Shown here piece after piece: positions 16,433-25,224 of a DNA stretch of 64,000 bases (positions are counted from its first letter, which is position 1; each line of letters starts with the position of its first letter). The notes below the pieces were generated by a model. The model worked only from the letters and a program-made list of their open reading frames with translations, was not told where the DNA came from and searched no databases. The position numbers and the translations under genes were made by a program. Origin of the DNA: Alloalcanivorax xenomutans (GTDB taxonomy: Bacteria; Pseudomonadota; Gammaproteobacteria; Pseudomonadales; Alcanivoracaceae); the NCBI RefSeq assembly GCF_900217905.1, contig NZ_OBMO01000011.1:114035-178034 (forward strand). The letters run 5' to 3'.

Positions 16433-17695
16433 TTATACCTCGAACTTATCGTTCAGCTTTTTCGGCACCGCGGCCAGCTTCAGCTTGGCGAATTGCGGCA
16501 GGCCGTTCTTGTAAGGCGGGTAGGACTCGCCCTCGATCAGCGGCGCCAGGTACTCGCGGGCGGACGGGGTGATGCCGAAACCATCCTTGGTGATGAACTT
16601 ACGCGGCATTTTCTTTTCCACGTTGGCCACCTTCTTCAGCGGCGCTTCACCGATGGTCCAGCCGTACTTCTTGGTTTTCTTGCGCTCGATGGTGGGCATC
16701 ACGGCGTTCTTACCGGCCACGGCGAACTCCACCGCCGCGCGGCCCACCGCGTAGGCCTGCTCCACATCGGTGGCGGAGGCGATATGGCGCGCCGCCCGCT
16801 GCAGATAATCACTGACCGCCCAGTGGTATTTGTAGCCCAGCTCGTTCTTCACCATCTGCGCCAGTACCGGCGCCACGCCTCCCAGTTGTTTGTGGCCGAA
16901 GGCATCGGTGGTGCCGGCGTCCGCCAGGAAGGTGCCGTCGGCGGTGCGGGCCCCTTCCGAGACGACGATCACGCAGTAGCCCACCTTCTTCACCGTCTCG
17001 TCCACTTTCTTCAGGAACGCCTGCTGATCGAAGGCGATTTCCGGGAACAGGATCAGATGCGGGGCGTCCTCGTTCTGTTCCTTGGCGAGACCGGCGGCGG
17101 CGGCGATCCAGCCGGCGTGGCGGCCCATCACTTCCATCACGAATACCTTGGTGGAGGTGGCGCACATGCTGGCCACGTCCAGGGCCGCCTCGCGGCAGCT
17201 CACCGCGGTGTATTTGGCGACGGAGCCGAAGCCCGGGCAGACATCGGTGATCGGCAGGTCGTTATCCACGGTTTTCGGTACGTGAATCGCCTGGATCGGA
17301 TATCCCATGGTCTTGGACAGCTGCGAAATCTTCAGGCAGGTATCGGCGGAATCACCACCGCCGTTATAGAAGAAGTAGCCGATGTCGTGGGCCTTGAACA
17401 CCTCGATCAGACGCTCGTATTCGCGCTGGGAGGTTTTCAGATCCTTCAGCTTGTAGCGGCAGGAACCGAAGGCGCCGCCGGGGGTGTGCTTGAGCGCGGC
17501 GATGGCGCTTTTGCTTTCCTTGCTGGTGTCGATCAGATCCTCGGTGAGGGCACCGATGATGCCGTTACGACCGGCATAGACCTTGCCGATCACGCCCTTG
17601 TGGGCGCGGGCGGTTTCGATCACTCCCGCCGCGGAGGCGTTGATCACGGCGGTAACCCCGCCGGACTGTGCGTAAAAGGCGTTTCTGGACCCCAT
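16433..17695 (-). CDS. pfp: PPi-dependent 6-phosphofructokinase
   Basis: A 420-residue enzyme interconverting fructose 6-phosphate and fructose 1,6-bisphosphate, using pyrophosphate rather than ATP. The N-terminal SGGVTAVINAS and GGGDS (112-116), with Asp where ATP enzymes have Gly, and above all PKTVDND (140-146), with Lys in place of the Gly of ATP enzymes, mark the reversible PPi form. ...EVMGRHAGWIAAAAGLA is the sugar-phosphate motif. It gives a reversible glycolysis/gluconeogenesis step useful to organisms growing on alkanes or organic acids. The start at 17695 is the natural N-terminus. Confidence 0.9.
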   Translation of the reverse strand: MGSRNAFYAQSGGVTAVINASAAGVIETARAHKGVIGKVYAGRNGIIGALTEDLIDTSKESKSAIAALKHTPGGAFGSCRYKLKDLKTSQREYERLIEVFKAHDIGYFFYNGGGDSADTCLKISQLSKTMGYPIQAIHVPKTVDNDLPITDVCPGFGSVAKYTAVSCREAALDVASMCATSTKVFVMEVMGRHAGWIAAAAGLAKEQNEDAPHLILFPEIAFDQQAFLKKVDETVKKVGYCVIVVSEGARTADGTFLADAGTTDAFGHKQLGGVAPVLAQMVKNELGYKYHWAVSDYLQRAARHIASATDVEQAYAVGRAAVEFAVAGKNAVMPTIERKKTKKYGWTIGEAPLKKVANVEKKMPRKFITKDGFGITPSAREYLAPLIEGESYPPYKNGLPQFAKLKLAAVPKKLNDKFEV

Positions 17696-17835
17696 TGCAA
17701 ACTCCCTGAGCTGGCCGCGCCGGCGCGGCGGCCTACCGTTGAAATCGCGCGCATTCTAGCGGAAAAGACACCGGCCTGTCCCCCGGGATGGTGTCCGGCT
17801 GCCGGCTCTGGAACAATAGCGCTCCGGGAGGAGAT

Positions 17836-18354
17836 ATGAACGCTTTGATTCGCCTGTTCTGGCGCCTGAGTCTGTTTCGCAAGGGGCCGGAGGATATGCC
17901 CTATGCGCCGCCGTTGCTGGTGATCCTGCTGGTGGCCTGGCTGATCATGCAAGGGCTCAGCGCCAATCTGCAGACCAGCCTGCCCGCCGGCCAGTTGATC
18001 GCCGTGCAGTGGATTTCGCTGTTGCTGGTCACCGCCGTCACCACCGCCGCGCTGGCCTTCAAGGGTTTGCTGACACGTTGGGTGCAGACCATGATGGCGC
18101 TGCTGGGGCTGGACCTGTTGCTGTCCCTGGTGGCGCTGCCGCTGCTGATCGTCAACATGGCCGCGGCGCAGCCGATCCCGATCATCGACGGCCTCTACTT
18201 CATGCTGGTGAGCTGGCAACTGGCGGTGCAGAGTTTTATCTATCACCGTTCCCTGGATGTCAGCCCGCTGCTGGGGTTGGCGCTGGCGTTCTCCCTGCTG
18301 ATTCTCACCTACATGACACTGGCGGCGTTCATGCCGGAGGTGCTGAACCGCTAA
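17836..18354 (+). CDS. Hypothetical membrane protein, 4-5 spans
   Basis: A 172-residue very hydrophobic protein with spans at about 25-45, 55-78, 82-108, 115-135 and 142-166. No charged catalytic motif and no family recognised; the layout is loosely YIP1-like. The start at 17836 is fixed by a GGGAGGAG ribosome site immediately upstream. It is divergent from pfp and convergent with the response regulator gene. Function unknown. Confidence 0.7.
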   Translation: MNALIRLFWRLSLFRKGPEDMPYAPPLLVILLVAWLIMQGLSANLQTSLPAGQLIAVQWISLLLVTAVTTAALAFKGLLTRWVQTMMALLGLDLLLSLVALPLLIVNMAAAQPIPIIDGLYFMLVSWQLAVQSFIYHRSLDVSPLLGLALAFSLLILTYMTLAAFMPEVLNR

Positions 18355-18371
18355 CGCGCCGCCTGGACTAC

Positions 18372-18420
18372 GAAGCCGCTGTGGGAGCTTGTAGACATCT
18401 CTGTGTCCAGGTCTGCAAGA
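18372..18420. repeat. Degraded REP fragment
   Basis: GAAGCCGCTGTGGGAGCTTG starts as a normal REP unit, then degenerates before the response-regulator stop codon. It lies between convergent genes. Confidence 0.45.
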
Positions 18421-18425
18421 GGCAC

Positions 18426-19331
18426 CTACACCCCCAGGCACCCCAGCGCCATGGCCGCCGCCGAGGTGCGGTTTTCCACCCCCAGTTTGCGGAACACCTG
18501 CTCCAGGTGCTTGTTCACGGTACGCGGGCTCAGGGTCAGAATCTGGCCGATTTCCCGGTTGGTCTTGCCCTGGGCGATCCACAGCAGCACCTGGGCTTCC
18601 CGGGGCGTCAGCCGCAATTGGGCGCGCAGGCGTTCCGCGCCCTCTTCCTCGTCGTGCTGGTGGATACGGAACAGGAACTCGCCGGGGGTGACCTCGCCCA
18701 AAAAGCGCAGGCGAAAGGCGGTATCGCCATCACTGACGGTATGCAGATCCGACGGTTGCGGCGCCCGGGCCAGCCAGTCCTCGATGTGCCGGGCGAGCAG
18801 CGCCAGCCGTTTGTCGCGATTGCCGGCATCGTCATTGAGCAACTGCTCCGCTTGCGGTGTGGCCCATTGCCAGCGGCCGTCGCGGCCGGTGGAGAAGGCG
18901 GCCTGGGCGAAGCGGTCCAGGGCGCTGCGGGCGCTCTGGGTCTGACGGGCATTGGTCAAATGCACGCGAATGCGGGCGATCAACTCCGAGGGGCGCACCG
19001 GTTTGGTGACATAGTCCACGCCGCCGGCCTCGAGCCCGCGCACCACGTCCTCGGCATCGCTGAGCCCGGTCATGAAAATCACCGGAATGGGCGCCAGCGG
19101 CGACCGGTTTTTCAGTTGCCGGCAGGTCTCGAAGCCATCCATCTGCGGCATCATCGCGTCCAGAAGGATCAGATCCGGCACCATCTTTTCGGCGATATTG
19201 AGCGCCTGCTGGCCGTCCAGCGCGAGCAGGGCGGTCAGGTCCGCCTGTTCCAGGGCCTGGTGGATCATGCCCAGGGAGTCCGGGGAATCGTCCACCACCA
19301 GAACCAGGTCCTTGCGATCGGGTTGGCTCAT
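18426..19331 (-). CDS. LuxR-type response regulator of the amide locus
   Basis: A 301-residue regulator. The N-terminal receiver has acidic DD at 14-15, phosphoacceptor Asp58 (LILLDAMMP), Thr88 and Lys110 (YVTKP), all intact. The C-terminus is a LuxR/NarL helix-turn-helix (LTPREAQVLLWIAQGKTNRE ... SPRTVNKHLEQVFRKLGV). A ~90-residue linker of PAS-like appearance lies between. Its ATG overlaps the stop of the NCS1-histidine kinase gene by four bases, so the pair is translationally coupled. It probably activates the divergent transporter/amidase genes. Confidence 0.88.
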   Translation of the reverse strand: MSQPDRKDLVLVVDDSPDSLGMIHQALEQADLTALLALDGQQALNIAEKMVPDLILLDAMMPQMDGFETCRQLKNRSPLAPIPVIFMTGLSDAEDVVRGLEAGGVDYVTKPVRPSELIARIRVHLTNARQTQSARSALDRFAQAAFSTGRDGRWQWATPQAEQLLNDDAGNRDKRLALLARHIEDWLARAPQPSDLHTVSDGDTAFRLRFLGEVTPGEFLFRIHQHDEEEGAERLRAQLRLTPREAQVLLWIAQGKTNREIGQILTLSPRTVNKHLEQVFRKLGVENRTSAAAMALGCLGV

Positions 19332-22300
19332 GGCGCGCGCTCCAGCACTTGTATCACCTGATGGAAGTCGAAGCGGCGCAGGGAGGCGGCCAGGGTCTCG
19401 GCCAGGGGCGCCGGCAGATGCTGGTCCCGGAGGGCGCGTTCCAGACGTTCCTGCAAGCCCCGCAAGTGACCGATTTCCGCCAGCGCCACCAACTCGTCAC
19501 GCAGTGTCTTGTCCAACGGCGGGATGGGGGTATCCCCGGCGGGGGCCGCCGGCGGGCGGTGTTCCCAGTCCAGGCGGAGGTGGCGTGCCAGGGTTTCCAA
19601 TAGCGTGCTCAGTTTGAACGGTTTCACCAGATAGTCGTCGTGGGGACCGTCATTGAAAGCGTTGGCGCGGGCGGCTTCGCGGGCGTTGGCCGACAGCATC
19701 ACGATCGGCGCCTGGCAGCCGGCCTGGCGCAGGCCCTGGGTGGTTTGCCAGCCGTTCAGCCCGGGCATGGCCACGTCCATCAGGATCAGATCCGGTGTGC
19801 TCTGGGCCTGCATCGCCAGGGCGGTGCGGCCGTCCGGCGCTTCCAGAACCTGAAAGCCCAACGGGGTCAGCAGATCGCTGATCAAGCCACGGTGGGAGGG
19901 ATCGTCGTCCACCACCAGCAGGGTGCGGCGCGGGCCCCGGTAACCGTGCACCGGGCGGGTTGGTTCGCGGTCCTGGCCGTTGCCGTGTTCCAGGCTGGAG
20001 AGCATGACCGAGAGCCGGAATTCGCTGCCTTGTCCCGGGATGCTGCTGACCTGGATGTCTCCGCCCATGATATCGGCAAGCAGCTTGGTGATGGTCAGGC
20101 CCAGACCGGTGCCGTGAACCACCGGCATGCCCGGCTTGCGCACCCGTTCGAACGGTCGGAAGATGCGCGCCTGATCCTCCTCGGCGATGCCGACACCGGT
20201 GTCGCGCACGGTGAACTCCGCCACCTGCGAGCGATAGCGGAAGTGCAGCGTGACCCGGCCCTGGTCGGTGAATTTGATGGCGTTGGATAACAGATTGATC
20301 AGAATCTGGCGCAGTCGCTTCTCATCGGTGGCTACCCACTCCGGAATGCGCCCTTGCGGCATGAACTCGAAGCCGATGCCCTTGTCCTCCGCCTGCAGCC
20401 GGAACATGGTCACCAGTTCGTCGATCAACGCCGGTACCCGCACCCGGTTGCGGTATAGCTCCAGTCTGCCGGCCTCGATCTTGGAGATTTCCAGCAGCCC
20501 TTCGATCAGATCGGAGAGGTGGCCGGTGCTGCGGCGGATGGCGGCGATGGCTTCGCGACGGCTGTCCGGGATGGCCGGGTCGTGCTCCAGCAGCTGGGCG
20601 TAGCCATAGGCGGCGTTCAAGGGCGAGCGCAGCTCGTGGCTGAGGCCAGTGAGATAGCGGCTCTTGGCCTGATTGGCGGCTTCCGCCAGTTCCTTGGCCT
20701 TTTGCAGTTCACGGTCGGTCTTTTCGTGGGCCTTGATCTCCGCCATCAGGGCGCGGGTCTGCTTCTGGGTTTCTTCTTCCGCCACCCGGCGGCTTTCGTG
20801 GGCGAGCACGAACAGCCACGCCACCACACCGCTCATGATCACCAGAATCACGAACAGCTTGGCCAGGGTGGCGGCCAGCACCGCCCGTGCCGGCGGTTCG
20901 CCGGCGGCGGCCTGGTAGTAGACCAGTGTCAGAAAGGCGGCCAGCAGCAACGTCACCACCAGCAACAGGCCTAGAAAATGCCCGATGCGGGTGCGCAGGT
21001 GGTTGAGGGCGCGATCCGGCAGGATGCCCGCGAGCCAGCCCATCAGTTGCTGCTGGAAGCGGGCATCCTGCTTGCAGCTGTCGTGGCAGCGGGCGTCCAG
21101 GGAACAGCATAGCGAACAGATCGGTCCGTTGTAGGCGGGGCAGAACGCCATGTCTTCCTGGTCGAAGGCGTGTTCGCAGATGCAACAGGGTTTGCCCTCC
21201 ACCGACTCCGGCCGTGATGGCGGCCGGGCGATGTAGTAGCGCCCTCCAGTGGCCACGGCGATCAGCGGCGCGAAAACGAAGGCGGCGAACAAGGTGATGA
21301 ACGAGGCCAGCGCCTCGCTGGCGGCGCCCAGCACGCCGGCCTTGCAGGCCAGGCCCACCAGGGTGGCCAGCAGCATGGCGCCGCAGCCCACCGGGTTGAG
21401 GTCATACAGATAGGCGCGTTTGAACTCGATGTGCCTGGGGCTCAGACCGAGCGGCTTGTTGATCACCAGATCCGCCACCAGGGCGCCGATCCAGGCCACC
21501 GCCACCATGGCGTAGCTGCTCAGAATCGACTCGAACGCCCGGTAAATACCGATCTCCATCAGCAGCAAGGCGATCATCACGTTGAACACCAGCCAGACCA
21601 CCCGGCCGGGGTGGCTGTGGGTCAGCCGCGAGAAAAAATTGGACCAGGCGATGGAGCCGGCATAGGCGTTGGTGACGTTGATCTTCAACTGTGACAGCAC
21701 CACGAAAATGCCGGCCAGCGCCAGCAGGGCGGCCGGATGGCTGGTGACGTGGGCAAACGCCATCAGGTACATGTGCATCGGTTCCTGGGCCTGGCCTTGC
21801 GGCAGACCGTGATGAAGCGCCAATACCACCAGAAAGGAGCCGGCCAGTGCCTTGAGGGCGCCGACCACGATCCAGCCGGGGCCGCCGGCGAGCATGGCCG
21901 CCCACCAGCGAACCCGGGTGGCGGGGGTCTTCTCCGGCAGGAAACGCAGAAAATCCACTTGCTCACCGATCTGCGCCACAAGCGAGAACAACACCGTGGA
22001 GGCGGCGCCGAACAGCAACAGGTCAAAACCGCCATGGCGGGTGTCGCCACCGGGGAACTGGAACCAGCGGTCCAGGGATTGCGGGTCCTGCCAGAGAATG
22101 AACACGAATGGCAGCAACTGCAGGATCACCCAGAATGGCTGGGTCCAGGCCTGGAACCGGGTCAGCTGGGTGATACCGTGGGTGACCAGTGGAATCACCA
22201 CGATGGAACTGGCCACATAGCCCAACGTCAGCGGCAGACCGAACAGGACTTCCAGGGCCATCGCCATGATGGCCGATTCCAGGGCGAAGAAGATGAAAGT

Positions 22301-22669
22301 GAAGGACGCGTAGATCAGCGAGGCGATGGTCGAGCCCAGGTAGCCGAAGCCGGCGCCGCGGGTGAGCAGATCAATGTCGACGCCGTCTCGGGCGGCGTAG
22401 TAGCTGACCGGGATGCCGAGCAGGAAGATGGTGACGCTGAATACGGCGATGGCCCAGGCGGCGTTGGTGAAACCATGGTTCAGGGTGATGGCGGCGCCGA
22501 TCGCTTCCAGGGCAAGAAACGAGATCGCGCCCAGAGCCGTCAGCGCCACCCGGCCCGGTGACCAGCGCCGGGCGGACTTGGCGGTGAACCTCAGGGCGTA
22601 GTCTTCCAGAGTCTGGTTGGCGACCCATTGGTTGTAATTGCGCCGCACCGGAAAGATTCGTTGCTGCAT
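19328..22669 (-). CDS. NCS1 permease-hybrid histidine kinase fusion
   Basis: A 1113-residue fusion. Residues about 10-475 form a complete NCS1 permease (YNQWVANQTLEDYALRF at the N-terminus, about 12 spans, QIGEQVDFLRFLPEKT, KINVTNAYAGSIAWSNFFSR). A Cys-rich stretch (about 495-532, nine Cys) follows, then two more spans, a coiled coil, and a kinase core: H-box LTGLSHELRSPLN (His678), N-box LINLLSNAIKFT, G-boxes DTGVGIAEED and GTGLGLTITKLLADIMGG. A receiver with Asp965 and a ~65-residue tail end it. The permease architecture parallels CbrA, which uses an SSS-type permease instead. A TTG at 22735 would add 22 residues. It faces away from the amide transporter genes and probably senses their substrate. 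Confidence 0.85.
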   Translation of the reverse strand: MQQRIFPVRRNYNQWVANQTLEDYALRFTAKSARRWSPGRVALTALGAISFLALEAIGAAITLNHGFTNAAWAIAVFSVTIFLLGIPVSYYAARDGVDIDLLTRGAGFGYLGSTIASLIYASFTFIFFALESAIMAMALEVLFGLPLTLGYVASSIVVIPLVTHGITQLTRFQAWTQPFWVILQLLPFVFILWQDPQSLDRWFQFPGGDTRHGGFDLLLFGAASTVLFSLVAQIGEQVDFLRFLPEKTPATRVRWWAAMLAGGPGWIVVGALKALAGSFLVVLALHHGLPQGQAQEPMHMYLMAFAHVTSHPAALLALAGIFVVLSQLKINVTNAYAGSIAWSNFFSRLTHSHPGRVVWLVFNVMIALLLMEIGIYRAFESILSSYAMVAVAWIGALVADLVINKPLGLSPRHIEFKRAYLYDLNPVGCGAMLLATLVGLACKAGVLGAASEALASFITLFAAFVFAPLIAVATGGRYYIARPPSRPESVEGKPCCICEHAFDQEDMAFCPAYNGPICSLCCSLDARCHDSCKQDARFQQQLMGWLAGILPDRALNHLRTRIGHFLGLLLVVTLLLAAFLTLVYYQAAAGEPPARAVLAATLAKLFVILVIMSGVVAWLFVLAHESRRVAEEETQKQTRALMAEIKAHEKTDRELQKAKELAEAANQAKSRYLTGLSHELRSPLNAAYGYAQLLEHDPAIPDSRREAIAAIRRSTGHLSDLIEGLLEISKIEAGRLELYRNRVRVPALIDELVTMFRLQAEDKGIGFEFMPQGRIPEWVATDEKRLRQILINLLSNAIKFTDQGRVTLHFRYRSQVAEFTVRDTGVGIAEEDQARIFRPFERVRKPGMPVVHGTGLGLTITKLLADIMGGDIQVSSIPGQGSEFRLSVMLSSLEHGNGQDREPTRPVHGYRGPRRTLLVVDDDPSHRGLISDLLTPLGFQVLEAPDGRTALAMQAQSTPDLILMDVAMPGLNGWQTTQGLRQAGCQAPIVMLSANAREAARANAFNDGPHDDYLVKPFKLSTLLETLARHLRLDWEHRPPAAPAGDTPIPPLDKTLRDELVALAEIGHLRGLQERLERALRDQHLPAPLAETLAASLRRFDFHQVIQVLERAP

Positions 22670-22769
22670 GTCAGCGTCGTTCACCCACCCGAATGGAAGT
22701 GGTGCACGGTCTGGAAACACCGTGCACAGCGTCAAAGCCTCTTTGAATCAACGTTCTGCAAATCAAGGA

Positions 22770-22785
22770 AGCAGGATTCGTGCCC
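22770..22785 (-). promoter_or_regulatory. Possible sigma-54 promoter facing the sensor kinase
   Basis: On the minus strand GGGCACGAATCCTGCT has GG and GC spaced by exactly 10 nt and matches most of the TGGCACG-N4-TTGCW consensus. Nitrogen-utilisation genes are often RpoN/NtrC dependent, but such sites arise by chance, so this is tentative. The remaining 22670-22980 gap shows no gene; it contains GC-rich dyads before urtA. Confidence 0.35.
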
Positions 22786-22980
22786 AACCTTTGATCATGG
22801 GCTGTCTTTATTCCCCGGGCCCGACGGTACCCTCGGAATAGCGGGCCGCCTATGGGGAGAATGACGTAGGGACCTGACCCAATCACCGAATGGGCCGCCC
22901 GCTGGCCCCTTCCCATACTCGTTGCCAATGACCGCCGGTCCTGGGGCCGGTCGGTCCGAACCGCTGACGAGGGGAAGACC

Positions 22981-24222
22981 ATGACGAGAGCAAAGGTAAC
23001 GGCGCCGGGTTTGAAACGGCGATTGGGGTGGGCCGGTCTGCTGGCCTGGGCCGCCTTGGGGCTGCCCGGGATAAGTGTGGCCGATGACGTCAACAGCACC
23101 GGCCTGGCGGTGACCGAGGACACCGTCAAAGTGGGGATCCTGCATTCCATCACCGGCACCATGGCGATCAGTGAAACCGGTTCGGTGCAGGCGGAAAAAC
23201 TCGCCATCGAGCAGATCAACGCCCAGGGCGGCGTGCTGGGACGCAAAATCGAGTATATCCAGGAAGATGGTGCCAGCGACTGGCCCACTTTCGCCGAGAA
23301 AGCGCGCAAGTTGCTGGTCAACGACAAAGTGGCGACGGTGTTCGGGTGCTGGACTTCCGCCTCCCGCAAGGCGGTGCTGCCGGTGTTCGAGCAATACAAC
23401 GGCATGCTCTATTACCCGACCTTCTATGAAGGGCTGGAGCAATCGCCCAATGTGATCTACACCGGCCAGGAAGCGACGCAACAGATCCTCGCCAGCATCG
23501 ATTGGGTGGTGAAGGAGAAGGGCGCCAAGACGTTCTATCTGCTCGGCTCCGACTACATCTGGCCGCGCACCTCCAACAAGATCGCCCGCAAGCATATCGA
23601 GAAGAAAGGTCTGAAAGTGGTGGGGGAGGAGTACTACCCGCTGGGTCACACTCAGTTCAACTCGGTGATCAACAAGATCAAGCTGCGTAAGCCGGACGTC
23701 ATCTTTGCTTCCGTGGTGGGCGGTTCCAACGTGGCCTTTTACAAGCAGCTCAAAGCCGCCGGCATTGATCTGACCAAGGAGAAGCCGCTGCTGCTGACCA
23801 TCTCCGTCACCGAGGATGAAATTCTGGGCATCGGCGGTGAGAACGTGGAGGGCGCCTATGCCTCCATGAAGTACTTCCAGAGTCTGGACAACCCGAACAA
23901 CGAAGCCTTCGTCAAGGCGTTCAAGGAACGCTGGGGCGATGACATCGTGATCGGCGACGTGACTCAGGCGGCTTATCTCGGCCCCTGGCTGTGGAAAGCG
24001 GCGGTGGAGAAGGCTGGTTCCTTCGACGTCGACAAGATCCGAGAGGTATTCCCGGGCATCGAACTGAAGACCGCGCCGGAAGGTTATGTCCGCATCCACG
24101 AGAATCATCACCTGTGGTCCAAGGCACGCATCGGCCAGGCGCAAAAAGACGGCCAATACAAAGTGGTGTACGAGACCGAGGATCTGATGGAGCCGGATCC
24201 GTTCCCCGAAGGCTACAAGTAA
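22981..24222 (+). CDS. urtA: Amide/urea ABC transporter substrate-binding protein
   Basis: A 413-residue periplasmic protein with a long basic signal peptide ending about LGLPGISVADD. It matches the UrtA/FmdD/AmiC branch of type I periplasmic binding proteins (PF13433): VKVGILHSITGTMAISETGS, VATVFGCWTSASRKAVLPVF, YYPTFYEGLEQSPNVIYTG and YIWPRTSNKIARKHIE. The ribosome site GAGGGG precedes ATG 22981. First gene of a transporter operon running into amiE. Substrate is probably a short-chain amide or urea; the adjacent amidases favour amides. Confidence 0.85.
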   Translation: MTRAKVTAPGLKRRLGWAGLLAWAALGLPGISVADDVNSTGLAVTEDTVKVGILHSITGTMAISETGSVQAEKLAIEQINAQGGVLGRKIEYIQEDGASDWPTFAEKARKLLVNDKVATVFGCWTSASRKAVLPVFEQYNGMLYYPTFYEGLEQSPNVIYTGQEATQQILASIDWVVKEKGAKTFYLLGSDYIWPRTSNKIARKHIEKKGLKVVGEEYYPLGHTQFNSVINKIKLRKPDVIFASVVGGSNVAFYKQLKAAGIDLTKEKPLLLTISVTEDEILGIGGENVEGAYASMKYFQSLDNPNNEAFVKAFKERWGDDIVIGDVTQAAYLGPWLWKAAVEKAGSFDVDKIREVFPGIELKTAPEGYVRIHENHHLWSKARIGQAQKDGQYKVVYETEDLMEPDPFPEGYK

Positions 24223-24229
24223 GCAGACC

Positions 24230-24253
24230 GCCGGCACCCGTGAGGGTGCCGGC
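24230..24253 (+). terminator. Stem-loop between urtA and urtB
   Basis: A perfect 10-bp stem, GCCGGCACCC (24230-24239) with GGGTGCCGGC (24244-24253), and a GTGA loop, without a T-run. Such hairpins after binding-protein genes usually stabilise the upstream message or attenuate read-through, giving more binding protein than permease. Confidence 0.6.
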
Positions 24254-24288
24254 CCGATTCGACGCGAAAGGTTGCCCGGGAGAACGCC

Positions 24289-25215
24289 ATGTTCGCTGAT
24301 TATTCCATGCCGGAGCTGATGTCGATTTTCGCCATGCAAGGCTTTGCCGGCTTGTCGTTGTTTTCCATTTTCGTGCTGATGGCCCTGGGGCTGGCGATTA
24401 TTTTCGGCCAGATGGGCGTCATCAACATGGCCCACGGTGAGTTCATGATTCTGGGGGCCTATACCACCTACCTGACCGCCGGCCTGTTTGAAACTGTGAT
24501 GCCCGGCCTGTACGGCATTTATTTCTTTGTCGCCATGTTCCTCGCGTTCATTGCCAGCGCTTTGCTCGGCATGCTGGTGGAATGGTTGATGATACGTCAT
24601 CTGTACCACCGGCCGTTGGATACGCTGTTGGCCACCTGGGGGCTGAGCCTGATTCTGCAGCAGGCCTACCGATCGATCTTCGGTGCCCGGGAAGTGGGCG
24701 TCAGTCTGCCGGACTGGATGATGGGCTCCATCGCCGTCACCGACCTGGTGGAAATTCCCATCAACGGATTGATCGTGATGATGCTGACGCTGGTCATCGC
24801 CACTCTGGTTTATCTGTTGATGTTCCGTTCCGGCTGGGGGAGGCAGGTGCGCGCGGTGGTGCAGAACCGGCCCATGGCGGAAGCGGTGGGGATCGATACC
24901 GGCAAAGTGGACCGGATCACCTTTGCCCTGGGTTGCGGTATCGCCGGCGTCGCCGGCGCGGCCTTTACCATGATCGGATCCACCGGCCCCACTTCCGGAC
25001 AGCTTTACATCGTCGACACCTTCCTGGTGGTGGTGTTCGGCGGCGCTCAAAGCCTGCTCGGCACCATTGCATCCGCGTTCACCATTTCCCAGGCCCAGTC
25101 GACCATGGAATTCTTCCTCAGCGGCTCCATGGCCAAGGTGCTGACGCTGCTGGTGGTGGTGGGCATTCTCATGTTGCGTCCTCAGGGTTTGTTCGCCCTC
25201 AAGGTTCGCCGTTAG
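24289..25215 (+). CDS. urtB: Amide/urea ABC transporter permease, UrtB/LivH-like
   Basis: A 308-residue branched-chain-type permease with about eight spans: ALGLAIIFGQMGVINMAHGE and, late, CGIAGVAGAAFTMIGSTGPT with VDTFLVVVFGGAQSLLGT. The length matches LivH and the Methylophilus Fmd-type permease; UrtB proteins of urease-linked systems in proteobacteria usually carry a large extra N-terminal region that is absent here. Together with UrtC it forms the membrane channel. Confidence 0.85.
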   Translation: MFADYSMPELMSIFAMQGFAGLSLFSIFVLMALGLAIIFGQMGVINMAHGEFMILGAYTTYLTAGLFETVMPGLYGIYFFVAMFLAFIASALLGMLVEWLMIRHLYHRPLDTLLATWGLSLILQQAYRSIFGAREVGVSLPDWMMGSIAVTDLVEIPINGLIVMMLTLVIATLVYLLMFRSGWGRQVRAVVQNRPMAEAVGIDTGKVDRITFALGCGIAGVAGAAFTMIGSTGPTSGQLYIVDTFLVVVFGGAQSLLGTIASAFTISQAQSTMEFFLSGSMAKVLTLLVVVGILMLRPQGLFALKVRR

Positions 25216-25224
25216 GAGGCCGTG

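Noticed and set aside
16046..17839. 597-residue plus-strand frame over pfp
   Set aside because: Covers a REP pair and the antisense of pfp; composition is that of a shadow frame.
22795..25050. 751-residue minus-strand frame opposite urtA and urtB
   Set aside because: His/Gln/Arg-rich antisense artefact of GC-rich coding DNA; no recognisable domain, and the plus strand has clear transporter proteins.
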